Of a stretch of 64,000 bases of DNA, positions 34,669 to 43,180 are shown piece by piece. Positions within the stretch are counted from its first letter, which is position 1, and the number at the start of each line of letters is the position of its first letter. Source of the DNA: Alienimonas californiensis (lineage in GTDB: Bacteria; Planctomycetota; Planctomycetia; Planctomycetales; Planctomycetaceae); NCBI RefSeq assembly GCF_007743815.1, contig NZ_CP036265.1:4409823-4473822 (forward strand). Reading direction: 5' to 3'. The notes beneath the pieces are model-generated. The model ran no database searches. It was not told the origin of the DNA and saw only the letters and a program-made list of their open reading frames with translations. The translations under genes and the position numbers were made by a program.

Positions 34669-36972
34669 ATGTTTTTCGCCGACCAGCCCGACACGGCGTT
34701 CGCCCCGCTCCCGCGTCTCGCCGACGACACCGGGGCGGTCGGCAAACCGCGGACCCGCCGCACCGGCCGGGCGAAGGTCACGGGCACGGCGGCCTACACC
34801 GCGGAGCGCGACGGGAAGCACAGCCCGGAGAGTTTCCCCGGCCTGCTGCACGCCGTCGCCGTGCCGGCGACGATCGCCAAGGGCCGCGTGACCGCCATCG
34901 ACGCCTCCGCCGCCGAGGCGATGGCCGGCGTCCGCCATCTGCTCACCCCGGCGAACAGCCCGAAGCTGAAGGTGCCCAGCGGCCCGCCGGGGTTGGGCTT
35001 TCAGAGCGTCGAACCTGCCGGCCCCGCCGGGGCGGAGTCGCAGGAGATCGTGCACGCCGGGCAGTACGTCGCCGCGGTGATCGCCGACACCTTCGAGGCC
35101 GCCCGCGACGGGGCGCTGGCGGTGAAGGTGTCCTACGAGGCGGACCCGAACCCGTTGATCGCCGTCGAGTCCGTCAACGGCACTCAGGAACGCCCGAAGA
35201 GCCTGATGGGCGACCCGCCGGTGATGGAGGAGGGCGACGCCGAAGCCGCCCTCCGGGAGGCGACGCTGCGGGTCGATCAGCAGTTCAAGACGGACCCGAA
35301 CCACCACAACCCGATCGAGCCGCACGCGACGATCGCGGTCTTCGGCAAGGGGGAGGACGGCGGAGAGACCCTCAGCGTCCGCGACACGACGCAGAACCTC
35401 TACGGGACCCGCAGTTCGCTGGCCGAGGCGTTCGGGCTCAAGCCGGAGCAGGTCGAGGTGGTGTGCGAGTACGTCGGCGGGGCGTTCGGTTCCAAGGGCG
35501 TGATGTGGCCGCAGGCGCTGCTGGCCTGCAAATGCGCCAAGCTGGCCGGGGCGCCGGTCAAACTGGTCGTCACTCGGCGGCAGCTCTACGGCGGCACCGG
35601 GTATCGCTCCCCCACGCTGCAACGGGTGGCCCTGGGGGCGAAGGAGGACGGCACCCTGACGAGCATCGTGCACGAGGGCTTCACCGTCACCAGCATCCGC
35701 GACGACTACAGCGACGCCGTCGTGATGGCGACGAAGATCCTATACGCCGCCCCCAACCGCCGGCTCGCGCAGCGGATGGGCCGGGTGAACACGCAGTTGC
35801 CCACCTTCATGCGGGCGCCGGCGGAGACGCCGGGCATGTTCCCGCTCGAATGCGCGATGGACGAACTGGCGGAGGCCGCCGGGCTGGACCCGGTCGAACT
35901 GCGATTGCGGAACGAGCCGAAAGAGGACCCGACGACCGGCAAGCCGTTCTCGAACCGGCAGTTCGTCCGCTGTCTGCAGGCCGGGGCGGAGCGATTCGGC
36001 TGGGCGGACCGCCCGCTCCAACCTCGGCAGCGGCGGGACGGGCGGTGGCTGATCGGCACCGGCGTGGCCGCGGCCACCTATCCGGCGTTCGGCTTTCCCA
36101 CGGAAGTCGAACTGACGATCCGGGCCGACGGCGGCGTGCGGGCGCTCTGTGCGACGCATGAACTCGGCACCGGCACCGCGACCGTGCAGGAACAGACCGC
36201 CGCCGACCTGCTGGGCGTGCCCGCGGGCCGGGTCACGTTCGAACTCGGCACCACGGCGTACCCCAAGGGCGGCGTCTCCGGCGGCAGCGCCACGACGCTC
36301 TCCGTCGGCTCCGCCCTCCGCGACGCCGCGGAGAAGTTGAAGGCGGCCCTGTTGAAGCACGCCCCCAAAGATTCGCCGCTGGCCGGGGCGAAACCCGCCG
36401 ACGTCACCTTCGCCTCCGGCAAACTGGTGGTGACGGAATCGGAGAAGGGCCTGCCGCTCGAGGATCTGATCGAACAGTCCGGCCGGGAGGAACTCTCCGC
36501 CAGGGGTAGCTACGCGCCGGGCAAGAGCGACTACTCCAAGCACAGTTTCGGGGCGACCTTCGTCGAGGTCGGCGTCGACGAAGAGTTCGGCCTGGTCCGC
36601 GTCCGGCGGATGCTGGGGTGCTACGCCTGCGGGACGATCCTGAACCGCAAGCTGGGCCGCAGCCAGTTCCTCGGGGGCATGGTGATGGGCATCGGTTCCG
36701 GCCTGCTGGAGGTCACCCACCACGACACGCGGCTGGCTCGCTGGACAAACGACAACCTCGCCGAGTATCACGTGCCCGTGAATGCGGACGTGCCGGACCT
36801 CGACGTGATGTGGATCGACGACCCGGACTTCAACGCGTCTCCCATCGGAGCGAAGGGCATCGGCGAGATTGGCATCACCGGCGTCAACGCAGCCCTCGCG
36901 AACGCGGTCTGGCACGCCACCGGCCGGCGGCATCGCTCCTGCCCCGTCACCCCCGAAATGGTGATGGCTTGA
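34669..36972 (+). CDS. paoC: aldehyde/xanthine oxidoreductase molybdopterin subunit
   Basis: 767 residues. The N-terminal hammerhead domain begins TRRTGRAKVTGTAAYTAERD. Molybdopterin-binding blocks include EPHATIAVF, EYVGGAFGSKGVMWPQALLA, MRAPAETPGMFPLECAMDEL and GGVSGGSATTLS. Near the C terminus GAKGIGEIGITGVNAALANA contains the catalytic base Glu of the xanthine oxidase family. The enzyme hydroxylates aldehydes or N-heterocycles at the Mo centre with water as oxygen source. Closest in type to E. coli PaoC/YagR; substrate unknown. The stop overlaps the TTG of moaA (TTGA). Confidence 0.88.
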   Translation: MFFADQPDTAFAPLPRLADDTGAVGKPRTRRTGRAKVTGTAAYTAERDGKHSPESFPGLLHAVAVPATIAKGRVTAIDASAAEAMAGVRHLLTPANSPKLKVPSGPPGLGFQSVEPAGPAGAESQEIVHAGQYVAAVIADTFEAARDGALAVKVSYEADPNPLIAVESVNGTQERPKSLMGDPPVMEEGDAEAALREATLRVDQQFKTDPNHHNPIEPHATIAVFGKGEDGGETLSVRDTTQNLYGTRSSLAEAFGLKPEQVEVVCEYVGGAFGSKGVMWPQALLACKCAKLAGAPVKLVVTRRQLYGGTGYRSPTLQRVALGAKEDGTLTSIVHEGFTVTSIRDDYSDAVVMATKILYAAPNRRLAQRMGRVNTQLPTFMRAPAETPGMFPLECAMDELAEAAGLDPVELRLRNEPKEDPTTGKPFSNRQFVRCLQAGAERFGWADRPLQPRQRRDGRWLIGTGVAAATYPAFGFPTEVELTIRADGGVRALCATHELGTGTATVQEQTAADLLGVPAGRVTFELGTTAYPKGGVSGGSATTLSVGSALRDAAEKLKAALLKHAPKDSPLAGAKPADVTFASGKLVVTESEKGLPLEDLIEQSGREELSARGSYAPGKSDYSKHSFGATFVEVGVDEEFGLVRVRRMLGCYACGTILNRKLGRSQFLGGMVMGIGSGLLEVTHHDTRLARWTNDNLAEYHVPVNADVPDLDVMWIDDPDFNASPIGAKGIGEIGITGVNAALANAVWHATGRRHRSCPVTPEMVMA

Positions 36973-38033
36973 CGCACCTGCCGATCCTGACCCGGGTCCC
37001 CGGTCCGCGTGCTGGCGTGCGCGAGCCGGCGGGCGACGTTCCGGAATCGGCCGTCCTGGTGGATCGCTTTGACCGAAGGTTTCGCAGCCTGCGGGTGTCG
37101 CTCACGCCGGCCTGCAACTTCGCCTGCGTGTACTGCCGACCGGCGGATCACCGCACGTTTCAACACGGCTCGGCGCTGCTCAGCCTCGGCGAGATCGCCC
37201 GGGTCGTCCGGACCGCAGCGGGGCTCGGCTTTCGCAAGGTGCGACTGACCGGCGGGGAGCCGCTGGTTCGCCCCCACGTGCCGGATCTCGTCGCGGATCT
37301 CAAAGCGATTCCCGGCATCGCCGAGGTCGCCCTGACGACCAACGGCTCGCTGCTCCCCCGACATGCGGGCCGGTTGAAGTCGGCGGGATTGGATCGGGTG
37401 AACGTCTCGTTGGACTCCCTGAACCGCGAGGCCGCGGCGAAGCTGGCCGGGCGGGACGTGCTCGCCGAGGTGCTGGCCGGGTTGGAAGCGGCCGCGTCGA
37501 CCGGGTTGCCGGTCAAGTTGAACGTCGTGCCCGTGCGCGGGGTGAACGATCACGAGGCGCTCGATCTGGCTCTGTACGGAGCCGAACGCGGCTGGGAGGT
37601 ACGGTTCATCGAATACATGCCGATGGGGCGGGTTGCCCAATCGCTGCCGGACGCCACCGTCCCCACCGCCGAGCTGCGGGAGCGGCTCGCGGAGCGGTTC
37701 GACCTGCACCCCGACCCGTCCGTGTCGGCCAGCGACCCGGCCCGCCGCTGGGTCTGCCGCCGCACCGGGGCCCGGGTCGGGTTCATCTCCAGCCTGACGG
37801 AGAACTTCTGCGGGGCCTGCGATCGCATGCGGCTCACCGCCGAGGGGCAACTGCGGCCCTGCCTGCATCAGGACGCGGGGGTCGACGTCCGCGGCCCGCT
37901 CCGCGCCGGCGCGGATGACGCCGCGTTAGCCGTCCTCTTCAATAGGGCGGCCGACGCAAAATGGGCCGGCCACGAGATGACCGCCGCGGAGCCGCGGTTT
38001 TCCGAGCGGGACATGATCTCGCTGGGGGGCTGA
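36969..38033 (+). CDS. moaA: GTP 3',8-cyclase MoaA
   Basis: 354 residues if the TTG at 36969 (overlapping the paoC stop) is used. A GTG at 37059, giving 324 residues, fits the family start better (VDRFDRRFRSLRVSLTPACN). The radical SAM motif is CNFACVYC. The C-terminal second cluster is built from CGACDRMRLTAEGQLRPC, and the chain ends in Gly-Gly (MISLGG), both typical. TGGEPLVRPHV and FIEYMPMG are further signatures. It performs the first step of molybdenum cofactor synthesis on GTP; MoaC, which would follow, is not in the window. Confidence 0.93.
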   Translation: MTHLPILTRVPGPRAGVREPAGDVPESAVLVDRFDRRFRSLRVSLTPACNFACVYCRPADHRTFQHGSALLSLGEIARVVRTAAGLGFRKVRLTGGEPLVRPHVPDLVADLKAIPGIAEVALTTNGSLLPRHAGRLKSAGLDRVNVSLDSLNREAAAKLAGRDVLAEVLAGLEAAASTGLPVKLNVVPVRGVNDHEALDLALYGAERGWEVRFIEYMPMGRVAQSLPDATVPTAELRERLAERFDLHPDPSVSASDPARRWVCRRTGARVGFISSLTENFCGACDRMRLTAEGQLRPCLHQDAGVDVRGPLRAGADDAALAVLFNRAADAKWAGHEMTAAEPRFSERDMISLGG

Positions 38034-38037
38034 CGCG

Positions 38038-38991
38038 GTGCGGAGCCTGCGGGAGGTCCTCGCCTTCGCCGATCAGCTCGAACCGGGCGAGGCCGCCGCG
38101 GTCTGCACCGTCGTGCGGGTCACGGGCAGCGCCTACGGCCGGCCGGGGGCGCGGCTGATTCTCACGCCCGACGGCCGGCGGGCCGGATACGTTTCCGGCG
38201 GGTGCCTGGAAAAAGAACTCGCCCGGCGGGTCTGGGACGCGACGGCCGAAGGCCCCCGCACGCTCGCCTTCGACACCCGCGGCAACCCCCGCGACCCCGG
38301 CGGGGCCTACAACGCCGGCTGCGACGGCGTGATCGAGGTGCTGTGCGAACGGCTCGACGGGCAGGGGGCGGACGCCGATCCCGGCGGTCTGCGGGCGGTG
38401 CGGCGGGCCGTGGAGACCGGCGAGCCGGTGCAGCGCACGGCCGGAGGGTTCGACGAGACCATCGAACCGCCGCGGCCGCTGACGATCTTCGGCGCCGGCG
38501 ACGACGCGCGTCCGCTATGCGAACTCGCCGGCGTGATGGGCTGGGCGGTGACGGTGGTCGCGAAACAGCCGGACCTCGCCCTGCCGGCCCGCTTTCCCGA
38601 CGCGGTGCGGGTGCAGTGCGCCGATCCGGCGTCGGTTCTCGACTCGCTCCCCCTCCGCCCTCACGCCGCGGCGGTGGGGCTGACGCACGACTACGAGGGC
38701 GACGTCCGACTGCTGCCCGGGTTGTTGAACAGCGAGATCGGCTACGTCGGCCTGCTGGGTCCGAAGCGGCGGGCCGGCCGATTGATGACCGACCTGCACG
38801 CGCTCGGCCGTTTGCCCGCGCCGGACCGGCTTGCGAAGCTCCGCACGCCGGTCGGCCTCGATCTGGGGGCGAGAACCCCCGAGGAGATCGCCGCGGCGGT
38901 CGTTGCGGAGATCGTCGCCCACTTCCGCGGCCGCGACGGCGGGTTCCTCTCGAACCGTGACGCCCCGATTCACGACCCCGCCGGGCCGTGA
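38038..38991 (+). CDS. xdhC: XdhC/CoxI family Mo-cofactor maturation factor
   Basis: 317 residues with a GTG start 4 nt after moaA. The N-terminal XdhC/CoxI domain begins RSLREVLAFADQLEPGEAAA and has the motif NAGCDGVIEVLCE. The C-terminal Rossmann domain has LTIFGAGDDARPLCELAG, YVGLLGPKRRAGRLM and VGLDLGARTPEEIAAAVVAE. Proteins of this family bind sulfurated Mo cofactor and insert it in xanthine-oxidase-type enzymes, consistent with the preceding oxidoreductase genes. Confidence 0.9.
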   Translation: MRSLREVLAFADQLEPGEAAAVCTVVRVTGSAYGRPGARLILTPDGRRAGYVSGGCLEKELARRVWDATAEGPRTLAFDTRGNPRDPGGAYNAGCDGVIEVLCERLDGQGADADPGGLRAVRRAVETGEPVQRTAGGFDETIEPPRPLTIFGAGDDARPLCELAGVMGWAVTVVAKQPDLALPARFPDAVRVQCADPASVLDSLPLRPHAAAVGLTHDYEGDVRLLPGLLNSEIGYVGLLGPKRRAGRLMTDLHALGRLPAPDRLAKLRTPVGLDLGARTPEEIAAAVVAEIVAHFRGRDGGFLSNRDAPIHDPAGP

Positions 38992-39061
38992 TCGCGACGA
39001 GAGTCGGCGGCGGGCTCCCGTGTCCGCTGGGCAAACGCCGCCTCAGCCCCACAATGCGTTG

Positions 39062-39706
39062 ATGTCCCGCCCCGGCCCGCCGCAGAAGCTCGAACCGGTC
39101 GACGACTGTGCGGCGATCGTGCTGGCCGCGGGGGGGGCGAGCCGGTTCGGCTCGCCCAAGCCGCTGGCTCCGTGGGGGGACGACACGCTGCTTGGGCACG
39201 CGGTCGCCGTTGCTGAGGCGGCCGGTTGCTGGCCGATCGTGGCGGTGGTGGGCTGCGAGGCGGCGGCGGTCGCGCGTGCCGTGCCCGCGGCCGCCGCGGT
39301 GGCGATCAATCCCCGCTGGGCGGCAGGGCAGGGGACGAGTCTGGCCGCCGGGTTCGAGGCCCTCGCCGGCGGCCAGGAGCCGAGCCGCACGCTGATCCTC
39401 CCCGTCGATCTGCCCCGGATCGAAGCCGACGACCTGCGACGGATCATCGACGCCAGCAAGGCCGACGGAGCGGTCGCCGCCGCGGCCAGTTTCCCCGACG
39501 GTGCCGGGGGCGAGGCGTTCGGTCCGCCGGTGTGCGTGACTCCGTCGCTCTATCCCGCCCTGCGGGCGTGCACGCCGGAGGGCGGAGCGAAGCCGTTTCT
39601 GGCCGAGTTGGGGGACGGGCTCGTCCGCGTGCCGCTGCCGGCGGCTGCGGACGATGTGGATACGCCCGCTGATCTCGCCGCCGCTCAATCCGCCGCGTCG
39701 CCATGA
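39062..39706 (+). CDS. mocA: molybdenum cofactor nucleotidyltransferase (MocA-like)
   Basis: 214 residues. The nucleotidyltransferase signature is VLAAGGASRFGSPKPL, followed by WAAGQGTSLAAGFEAL and the metal-binding ILPVDLPRIEADDL. FGPPVCVTPSLYPAL and DVDTPADLAAAQ close the domain. MocA makes the cytosine dinucleotide cofactor used by PaoABC-type enzymes; MobA makes the guanine form. MocA is preferred because the only Mo enzyme here is of the xanthine oxidase family. It starts 70 nt after xdhC and overlaps moaD (ATGA). Confidence 0.8.
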   Translation: MSRPGPPQKLEPVDDCAAIVLAAGGASRFGSPKPLAPWGDDTLLGHAVAVAEAAGCWPIVAVVGCEAAAVARAVPAAAAVAINPRWAAGQGTSLAAGFEALAGGQEPSRTLILPVDLPRIEADDLRRIIDASKADGAVAAAASFPDGAGGEAFGPPVCVTPSLYPALRACTPEGGAKPFLAELGDGLVRVPLPAAADDVDTPADLAAAQSAASP

Positions 39707-39981
39707 TCGATTCACTCGCTCCGGCCGCCGCCCGCCGCACGGTCGCGGTGCGGCTGTTCGGTCCGCAGGCCCGATTGGCGGAGGCGGATCAGATTGCCGT
39801 CCTCCTGACGGAAGGCGCGACCGTGGCCGAACTGCGTGCGGAACTGTCCGCGGCCTGCGAGCCGCTGCGAGCCTCGCTGAAGAGCAGTCGAATCGCCGTC
39901 GATCACGAGTACGCCGGCGACGCGGACGTCATCCCGCCGGGTGCGGAAGTAGCGCTGATCGGCCTGGTGAGCGGCGGATGA
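39703..39981 (+). CDS. moaD: molybdopterin synthase small subunit MoaD
   Basis: 92 residues with a ubiquitin-like fold (TVAVRLFGPQARLAEADQIA, ATVAELRAELSAACEPL). It ends in the obligatory Gly-Gly (ALIGLVSGG), whose terminal carboxylate is thiocarboxylated to deliver sulfur. It overlaps mocA and moaE by four bases on each side (ATGA), so it is tightly coupled. Confidence 0.92.
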   Translation: MIDSLAPAAARRTVAVRLFGPQARLAEADQIAVLLTEGATVAELRAELSAACEPLRASLKSSRIAVDHEYAGDADVIPPGAEVALIGLVSGG

Positions 39982-40376
39982 GCGCTGCGTTCTCCCCCGT
40001 TCTTCTCCATGAGGGACCGCTGCCGAACGACGGGCCGGCGTTCGCGACCGGGTGCGGGGCCGTGCTGACGTTCGAGGGCGTCGTTCGGCCCTCGGAGCCG
40101 GATGGGGAGGCGGTGCGACCGCTCGCGGCGCTGCGTTATGAGGCATACGAGCCGATGACGACGCGGGAGCTGGACCGCCTGCGGGCGGCCTGTGCGGCGG
40201 AGTTCGGGGCAACGCTGGCGGTGGAGCACAGCGTCGGCGTGGTGCCGGTCGGGGCGTGCAGTTTTCGACTGCGGGTGGCGACGCCGCACCGGGCGGCGGC
40301 TCTGGCCTGCTGCGGAGCGTTCGTCGATCGCATGAAGCGGGACGTGCCCCTCTGGAAGGTCCCGGTGTGGGCGTGA
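39978..40376 (+). CDS. moaE: molybdopterin synthase large subunit MoaE
   Basis: 132 residues. MoaE features are GAVLTFEGVVRPSE, LRYEAYEPMTTREL and TPHRAAALACCGAFVDRMKR. The two catalytic lysines of the family are retained in RMKRDVPLWK. The usual HRxG block reads HSVG, and the common WKKE ending is WKVPVWA, so it is a divergent member. With MoaD it converts precursor Z to molybdopterin. The stop overlaps the transporter GTG (GTGA). Confidence 0.88.
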   Translation: MSAAFSPVLLHEGPLPNDGPAFATGCGAVLTFEGVVRPSEPDGEAVRPLAALRYEAYEPMTTRELDRLRAACAAEFGATLAVEHSVGVVPVGACSFRLRVATPHRAAALACCGAFVDRMKRDVPLWKVPVWA

Positions 40377-41545
40377 CGACGGCCCACCCCGTCGCCGGGT
40401 CCGCGGACGCGGCGGGGGTCGATGCGTCGGACAGGTTGCGGTTCGGCCCCGCCGAGTGGTCCGGCGGTCTGGGGGACCTCGGCACGTTCCTGCCGGTGAC
40501 GGTGTCGCTCTGCCTCGTGTGCGACCTGAACCTCGCGGCGGTGATGATCTGGGCGGGCGTGCTGAACGCCGTCACCGGTTTGCTGTTCCGCCAGCCGATC
40601 CCCGTGCAGCCGATGAAGGCGATCGCGGCGCTGGCGATCGCCGGCGGCCTGAGCGCCGGGGCGGTGCGGACCGCCGGGATGGGGACCGGGCTCGTCGTGC
40701 TGCTATTGGGCGTGCTCGGCATCGCGGACCGCCTCGGCCGCTGGGTGCCCGCGGCGGTGGTGCGGGGGCTGCAACTGGGCGTGGGGGCGGCGCTGGCGAT
40801 TCGCGGCGGCGTGTGGCTGCTGGAGGACGCCTCGGCGTTCTGGCTGGCCGCCCCCGTCGCCGCAGCGGCGCTGCTGGCGCCGCGGTGGCCGCGGGTTCCG
40901 CTGTTGGTCGTCGTCGTGGCCGCCGGGTTGACGGCCGGCGCCCTGACGGAGACCGCCGCGGTCCCGGCCCCGCCGTTCATGACGCTCCCCACCGCGGGGG
41001 AGTGGCGCACGGGGCTGCTCGAACTGGCGCCGGCACAACTTCCGCTCACGCTGCTCAACAGCGTCGTCGCGGTCTGCGTGCTGTCCGCCGATTACTTCCC
41101 GGGACGCGGCGTGTCGCCGGGCAAGATGGCGACCTCCGTGGGAGCGATGAACCTGCTCTCCGTGCCCTTCGGCGGGATGCCGGTCTGCCACGGGGCCGGG
41201 GGGCTGGCGGCGCAATACCACTTCGGCGCCCGCACCGGCGGGGCGGTCGTCGTGCTGGGCGGACTGAAGATCGCCGCCGGGCTTGCCCTGCTACTGGTCC
41301 CGGCGGGAGCCATCACGGCGTTCCCGCGACCGATCCTCGCCGTGCTGCTGATCGCCGCGGGCTGGCGTCTGGCCAGCGCCGCCGGGGCGATTCGCGGTCG
41401 AGCCGGCACCGGCGTGACGGTGGTCACCGGGGCCGGCGTGGCCTTCGCCGGCACGCTGTGGGGCGTCGGCGGGGGGCTGGCGCTATGGGCCGTCCTGTGG
41501 ACGGCCGAACGGGTTCGGCACCGCTCTCCCAAGGAGAGCGGCTAA
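40373..41545 (+). CDS. molybdate transporter of the MOT1 family
   Basis: 390 residues with about ten membrane helices. Two MOT1 signatures are clear: EWSGGLGDLGTFLPVTVSL at the N terminus and RQPIPVQPMKAIAALAIA in the second helix pair. A repeated PFGGMPVCHGAGGLAAQYHF lies in the second half, matching the inverted-repeat fold. MOT1 proteins, best known from plants and algae, are high-affinity molybdate carriers related to SulP transporters. As the last gene of the Mo-enzyme/Mo-cofactor operon, molybdate is the likely substrate. The last codons contain a 9-bp hairpin (41521-41541). Confidence 0.88.
   Translation: MTTAHPVAGSADAAGVDASDRLRFGPAEWSGGLGDLGTFLPVTVSLCLVCDLNLAAVMIWAGVLNAVTGLLFRQPIPVQPMKAIAALAIAGGLSAGAVRTAGMGTGLVVLLLGVLGIADRLGRWVPAAVVRGLQLGVGAALAIRGGVWLLEDASAFWLAAPVAAAALLAPRWPRVPLLVVVVAAGLTAGALTETAAVPAPPFMTLPTAGEWRTGLLELAPAQLPLTLLNSVVAVCVLSADYFPGRGVSPGKMATSVGAMNLLSVPFGGMPVCHGAGGLAAQYHFGARTGGAVVVLGGLKIAAGLALLLVPAGAITAFPRPILAVLLIAAGWRLASAAGAIRGRAGTGVTVVTGAGVAFAGTLWGVGGGLALWAVLWTAERVRHRSPKESG
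41521..41541. terminator. hairpin in the last codons of the transporter gene
   Basis: CCGCTCTCC (41521-41529) and GGAGAGCGG (41533-41541) form a perfect 9-bp stem with a 3-nt loop, between convergent mot1 and rpsN. There is no T run; it may serve as an RNA 3'-end structure for either gene. Confidence 0.4.
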
Positions 41546-41555
41546 CCGAGCCGGC

Positions 41556-41825
41556 TCACCAGCTGGCTTTGGTCATGCCGGGGATCAGGCCGTCGAGGGC
41601 CATGTCCCGCAGCATGATGCGGGAGATCTGGAACTTGCGGTAGGTGCCCCGCATCCGGCCGGTCAGCTTGCAGTAGCGACGGTAGCGGGTGGGGCTGCTG
41701 TTCCGGGGCAGGGCGGCGAGGCCGTCGTAGTCGCCGGCCGCTTTCAGCTTGGCGCGCTTGGCGGCATAACGCTCGATCAGCCGAGCGTTCCGCTTCATTT
41801 TCTCAATCTTGCCCTTGGAAGCCAT
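41556..41825 (-). CDS. rpsN: 30S ribosomal protein S14 (zinc-independent form)
   Basis: 89 residues, the length of the alternative stand-alone S14. The C-terminal half is diagnostic: [40 protein letters not shown] and [10 protein letters not shown]. The CxxC pairs of the zinc-binding S14 are absent. It lies outside a ribosomal protein operon, common for this paralogue type. Confidence 0.95.
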   Translation of the reverse strand: MASKGKIEKMKRNARLIERYAAKRAKLKAAGDYDGLAALPRNSSPTRYRRYCKLTGRMRGTYRKFQISRIMLRDMALDGLIPGMTKASW

Positions 41826-41940
41826 CGAGCGGGGTCCCGCGGCGCGGGAGTTCTAATCGTGGGGAATGTACGGGAGGACAGCGGACGGACCGGCCGCGGG
41901 TCGAGCATCATAGGGACGCGGCCCGTGACCGCAACCGCGG

Positions 41941-42102
41941 TCAGGCCTCCGGCGAAGCCCGCTTCCCCGTTCTGCGACAGGCGTCGGAGCAGAAGCGGAC
42001 CTGATCCCAGTCCCGCTCCCACTTCTTTCGCCAGCGGAAGGGCCGCCCGCAGACTGGGCAAACCTTCGTCGGCAGGTCGCGCGGGGCGGGGGAGCGGGGC
42101 AC
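41941..42102 (-). CDS. DUF2256 small zinc-ribbon-like protein
   Basis: 53 residues from a GTG at 42102. [20 protein letters not shown] followed by [13 protein letters not shown] is the DUF2256 signature, with four cysteines arranged as CxxC...CxxxC. The family is widespread and of unknown function. It is on the same strand as rpsN, 115 bp upstream of it. The start is uncertain because no ATG is close. Confidence 0.75.
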   Translation of the reverse strand: MPRSPAPRDLPTKVCPVCGRPFRWRKKWERDWDQVRFCSDACRRTGKRASPEA

Positions 42103-42214
42103 AGAGGAAAACGGACGGGCGCGGGCGTGATTGACCGGAGGGGGGCGGGATCTTACCGTCCTCGATTCGCCCCGGCGGCCGGATCGCCGCCCCAGTCTTT
42201 GCACAAAGCGACGG

Positions 42215-43180
42215 ATGAAGTCCGAAGAGCGGCAGGCCCTCCAGCAGAACGAACTGGAGCAGGAATACGTCGGCCACCTCAAGCCGTTCCTGGAACAGTA
42301 CGGCCGGCTGGTCGCGCTGGCCGCGGTCGCGCTGGTGCTGCTGTTCGTGGCCGTCAGCGTCTGGCTGGGCGCGGGTCGCAGCAACCGCGAAGCCGGTTGG
42401 CCGGCGCTGTTCGAGGCGCAGAGCGTTGCGGAACTCGAAGCGGTCGCCGACGAGGAACTCAGCGGCACCACCAACGCCACCGCCTGGGCCCACCTGCGAG
42501 CCGGTAACGCCTTCCTGTCCACGGCGTCCGGCGCCGCGTTCACCGATCGGAAGGGGGCGGAGGACGGTCTCGCCTCCGCTCGCAAGCACTTCGAAGCGGC
42601 CCTCGCCGCTGAGGACGCCCCGTCCGCGCTGCGGGCGCAGGCCCTCTACGGACTGGCGAGCGTCGAGGAGGCCAGCTCCTCCGGCGACGTGAAGGCGGCG
42701 ACCGACCTCTACAACCGACTGATCGCCGACTACCCGGACTCCCCGCTGGTCCCCGCCGCGGAACTGCGTTTGGAAGCTCTGAAGCGGCCGACCACCGGGC
42801 CGTTCCTCGCCTGGTTCGACAAGCAGGCGCCCCAGCAGGACGACCTCGCCCGTCCGCTGGACAACGTCACCCCGGACGAGGACGACGCCCCGCTGCCCGG
42901 CGTGGACGCCGCCGCCCCGTCGACGCCCCCCGCCCCGACCCCGCCGGCCGGGGACGAACCCGCGACGGCGGACGAGGCGCCGGCCGACCCCTTCGAGGGG
43001 GAAGGGGACGCTGAGGCCCCCATGACGGAAGAAACGCCCGAGCCGGTGGCGAGCGAGTCGTCCGAGACGACCCCGGAGCCGACGCCGGCACCGAACACGC
43101 AACCTGAGGGCGAGTCGGCGCCGGAATCCGGCGGCGAGAGTCCCGAAGAAGACGAAGCCCCGGCTCCCGGCGGTGACTGA
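42215..43180 (+). CDS. membrane-anchored TPR-like protein
   Basis: 321 residues from ATG 42215. The N terminus ([23 protein letters not shown]...) and one transmembrane helix ([20 protein letters not shown]) resemble the YfgM/TPR_21 type of inner-membrane TPR protein. Helical repeats follow ([57 protein letters not shown]). The last ~110 residues are Pro/Glu/Asp/Thr-rich and probably disordered. It overlaps the pseudouridine synthase gene by 8 bp. Role unknown; YfgM proteins work with periplasmic chaperones and the Sec translocon. Confidence 0.75.
   Translation: MKSEERQALQQNELEQEYVGHLKPFLEQYGRLVALAAVALVLLFVAVSVWLGAGRSNREAGWPALFEAQSVAELEAVADEELSGTTNATAWAHLRAGNAFLSTASGAAFTDRKGAEDGLASARKHFEAALAAEDAPSALRAQALYGLASVEEASSSGDVKAATDLYNRLIADYPDSPLVPAAELRLEALKRPTTGPFLAWFDKQAPQQDDLARPLDNVTPDEDDAPLPGVDAAAPSTPPAPTPPAGDEPATADEAPADPFEGEGDAEAPMTEETPEPVASESSETTPEPTPAPNTQPEGESAPESGGESPEEDEAPAPGGD

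Noticed and set aside
33052-35673. 873-codon minus-strand open frame
   Set aside because: It lies antisense to paoA-paoB-paoC, has Arg/Gly/Val-rich composition and no domain. The plus-strand frames carry complete cofactor-binding motifs.
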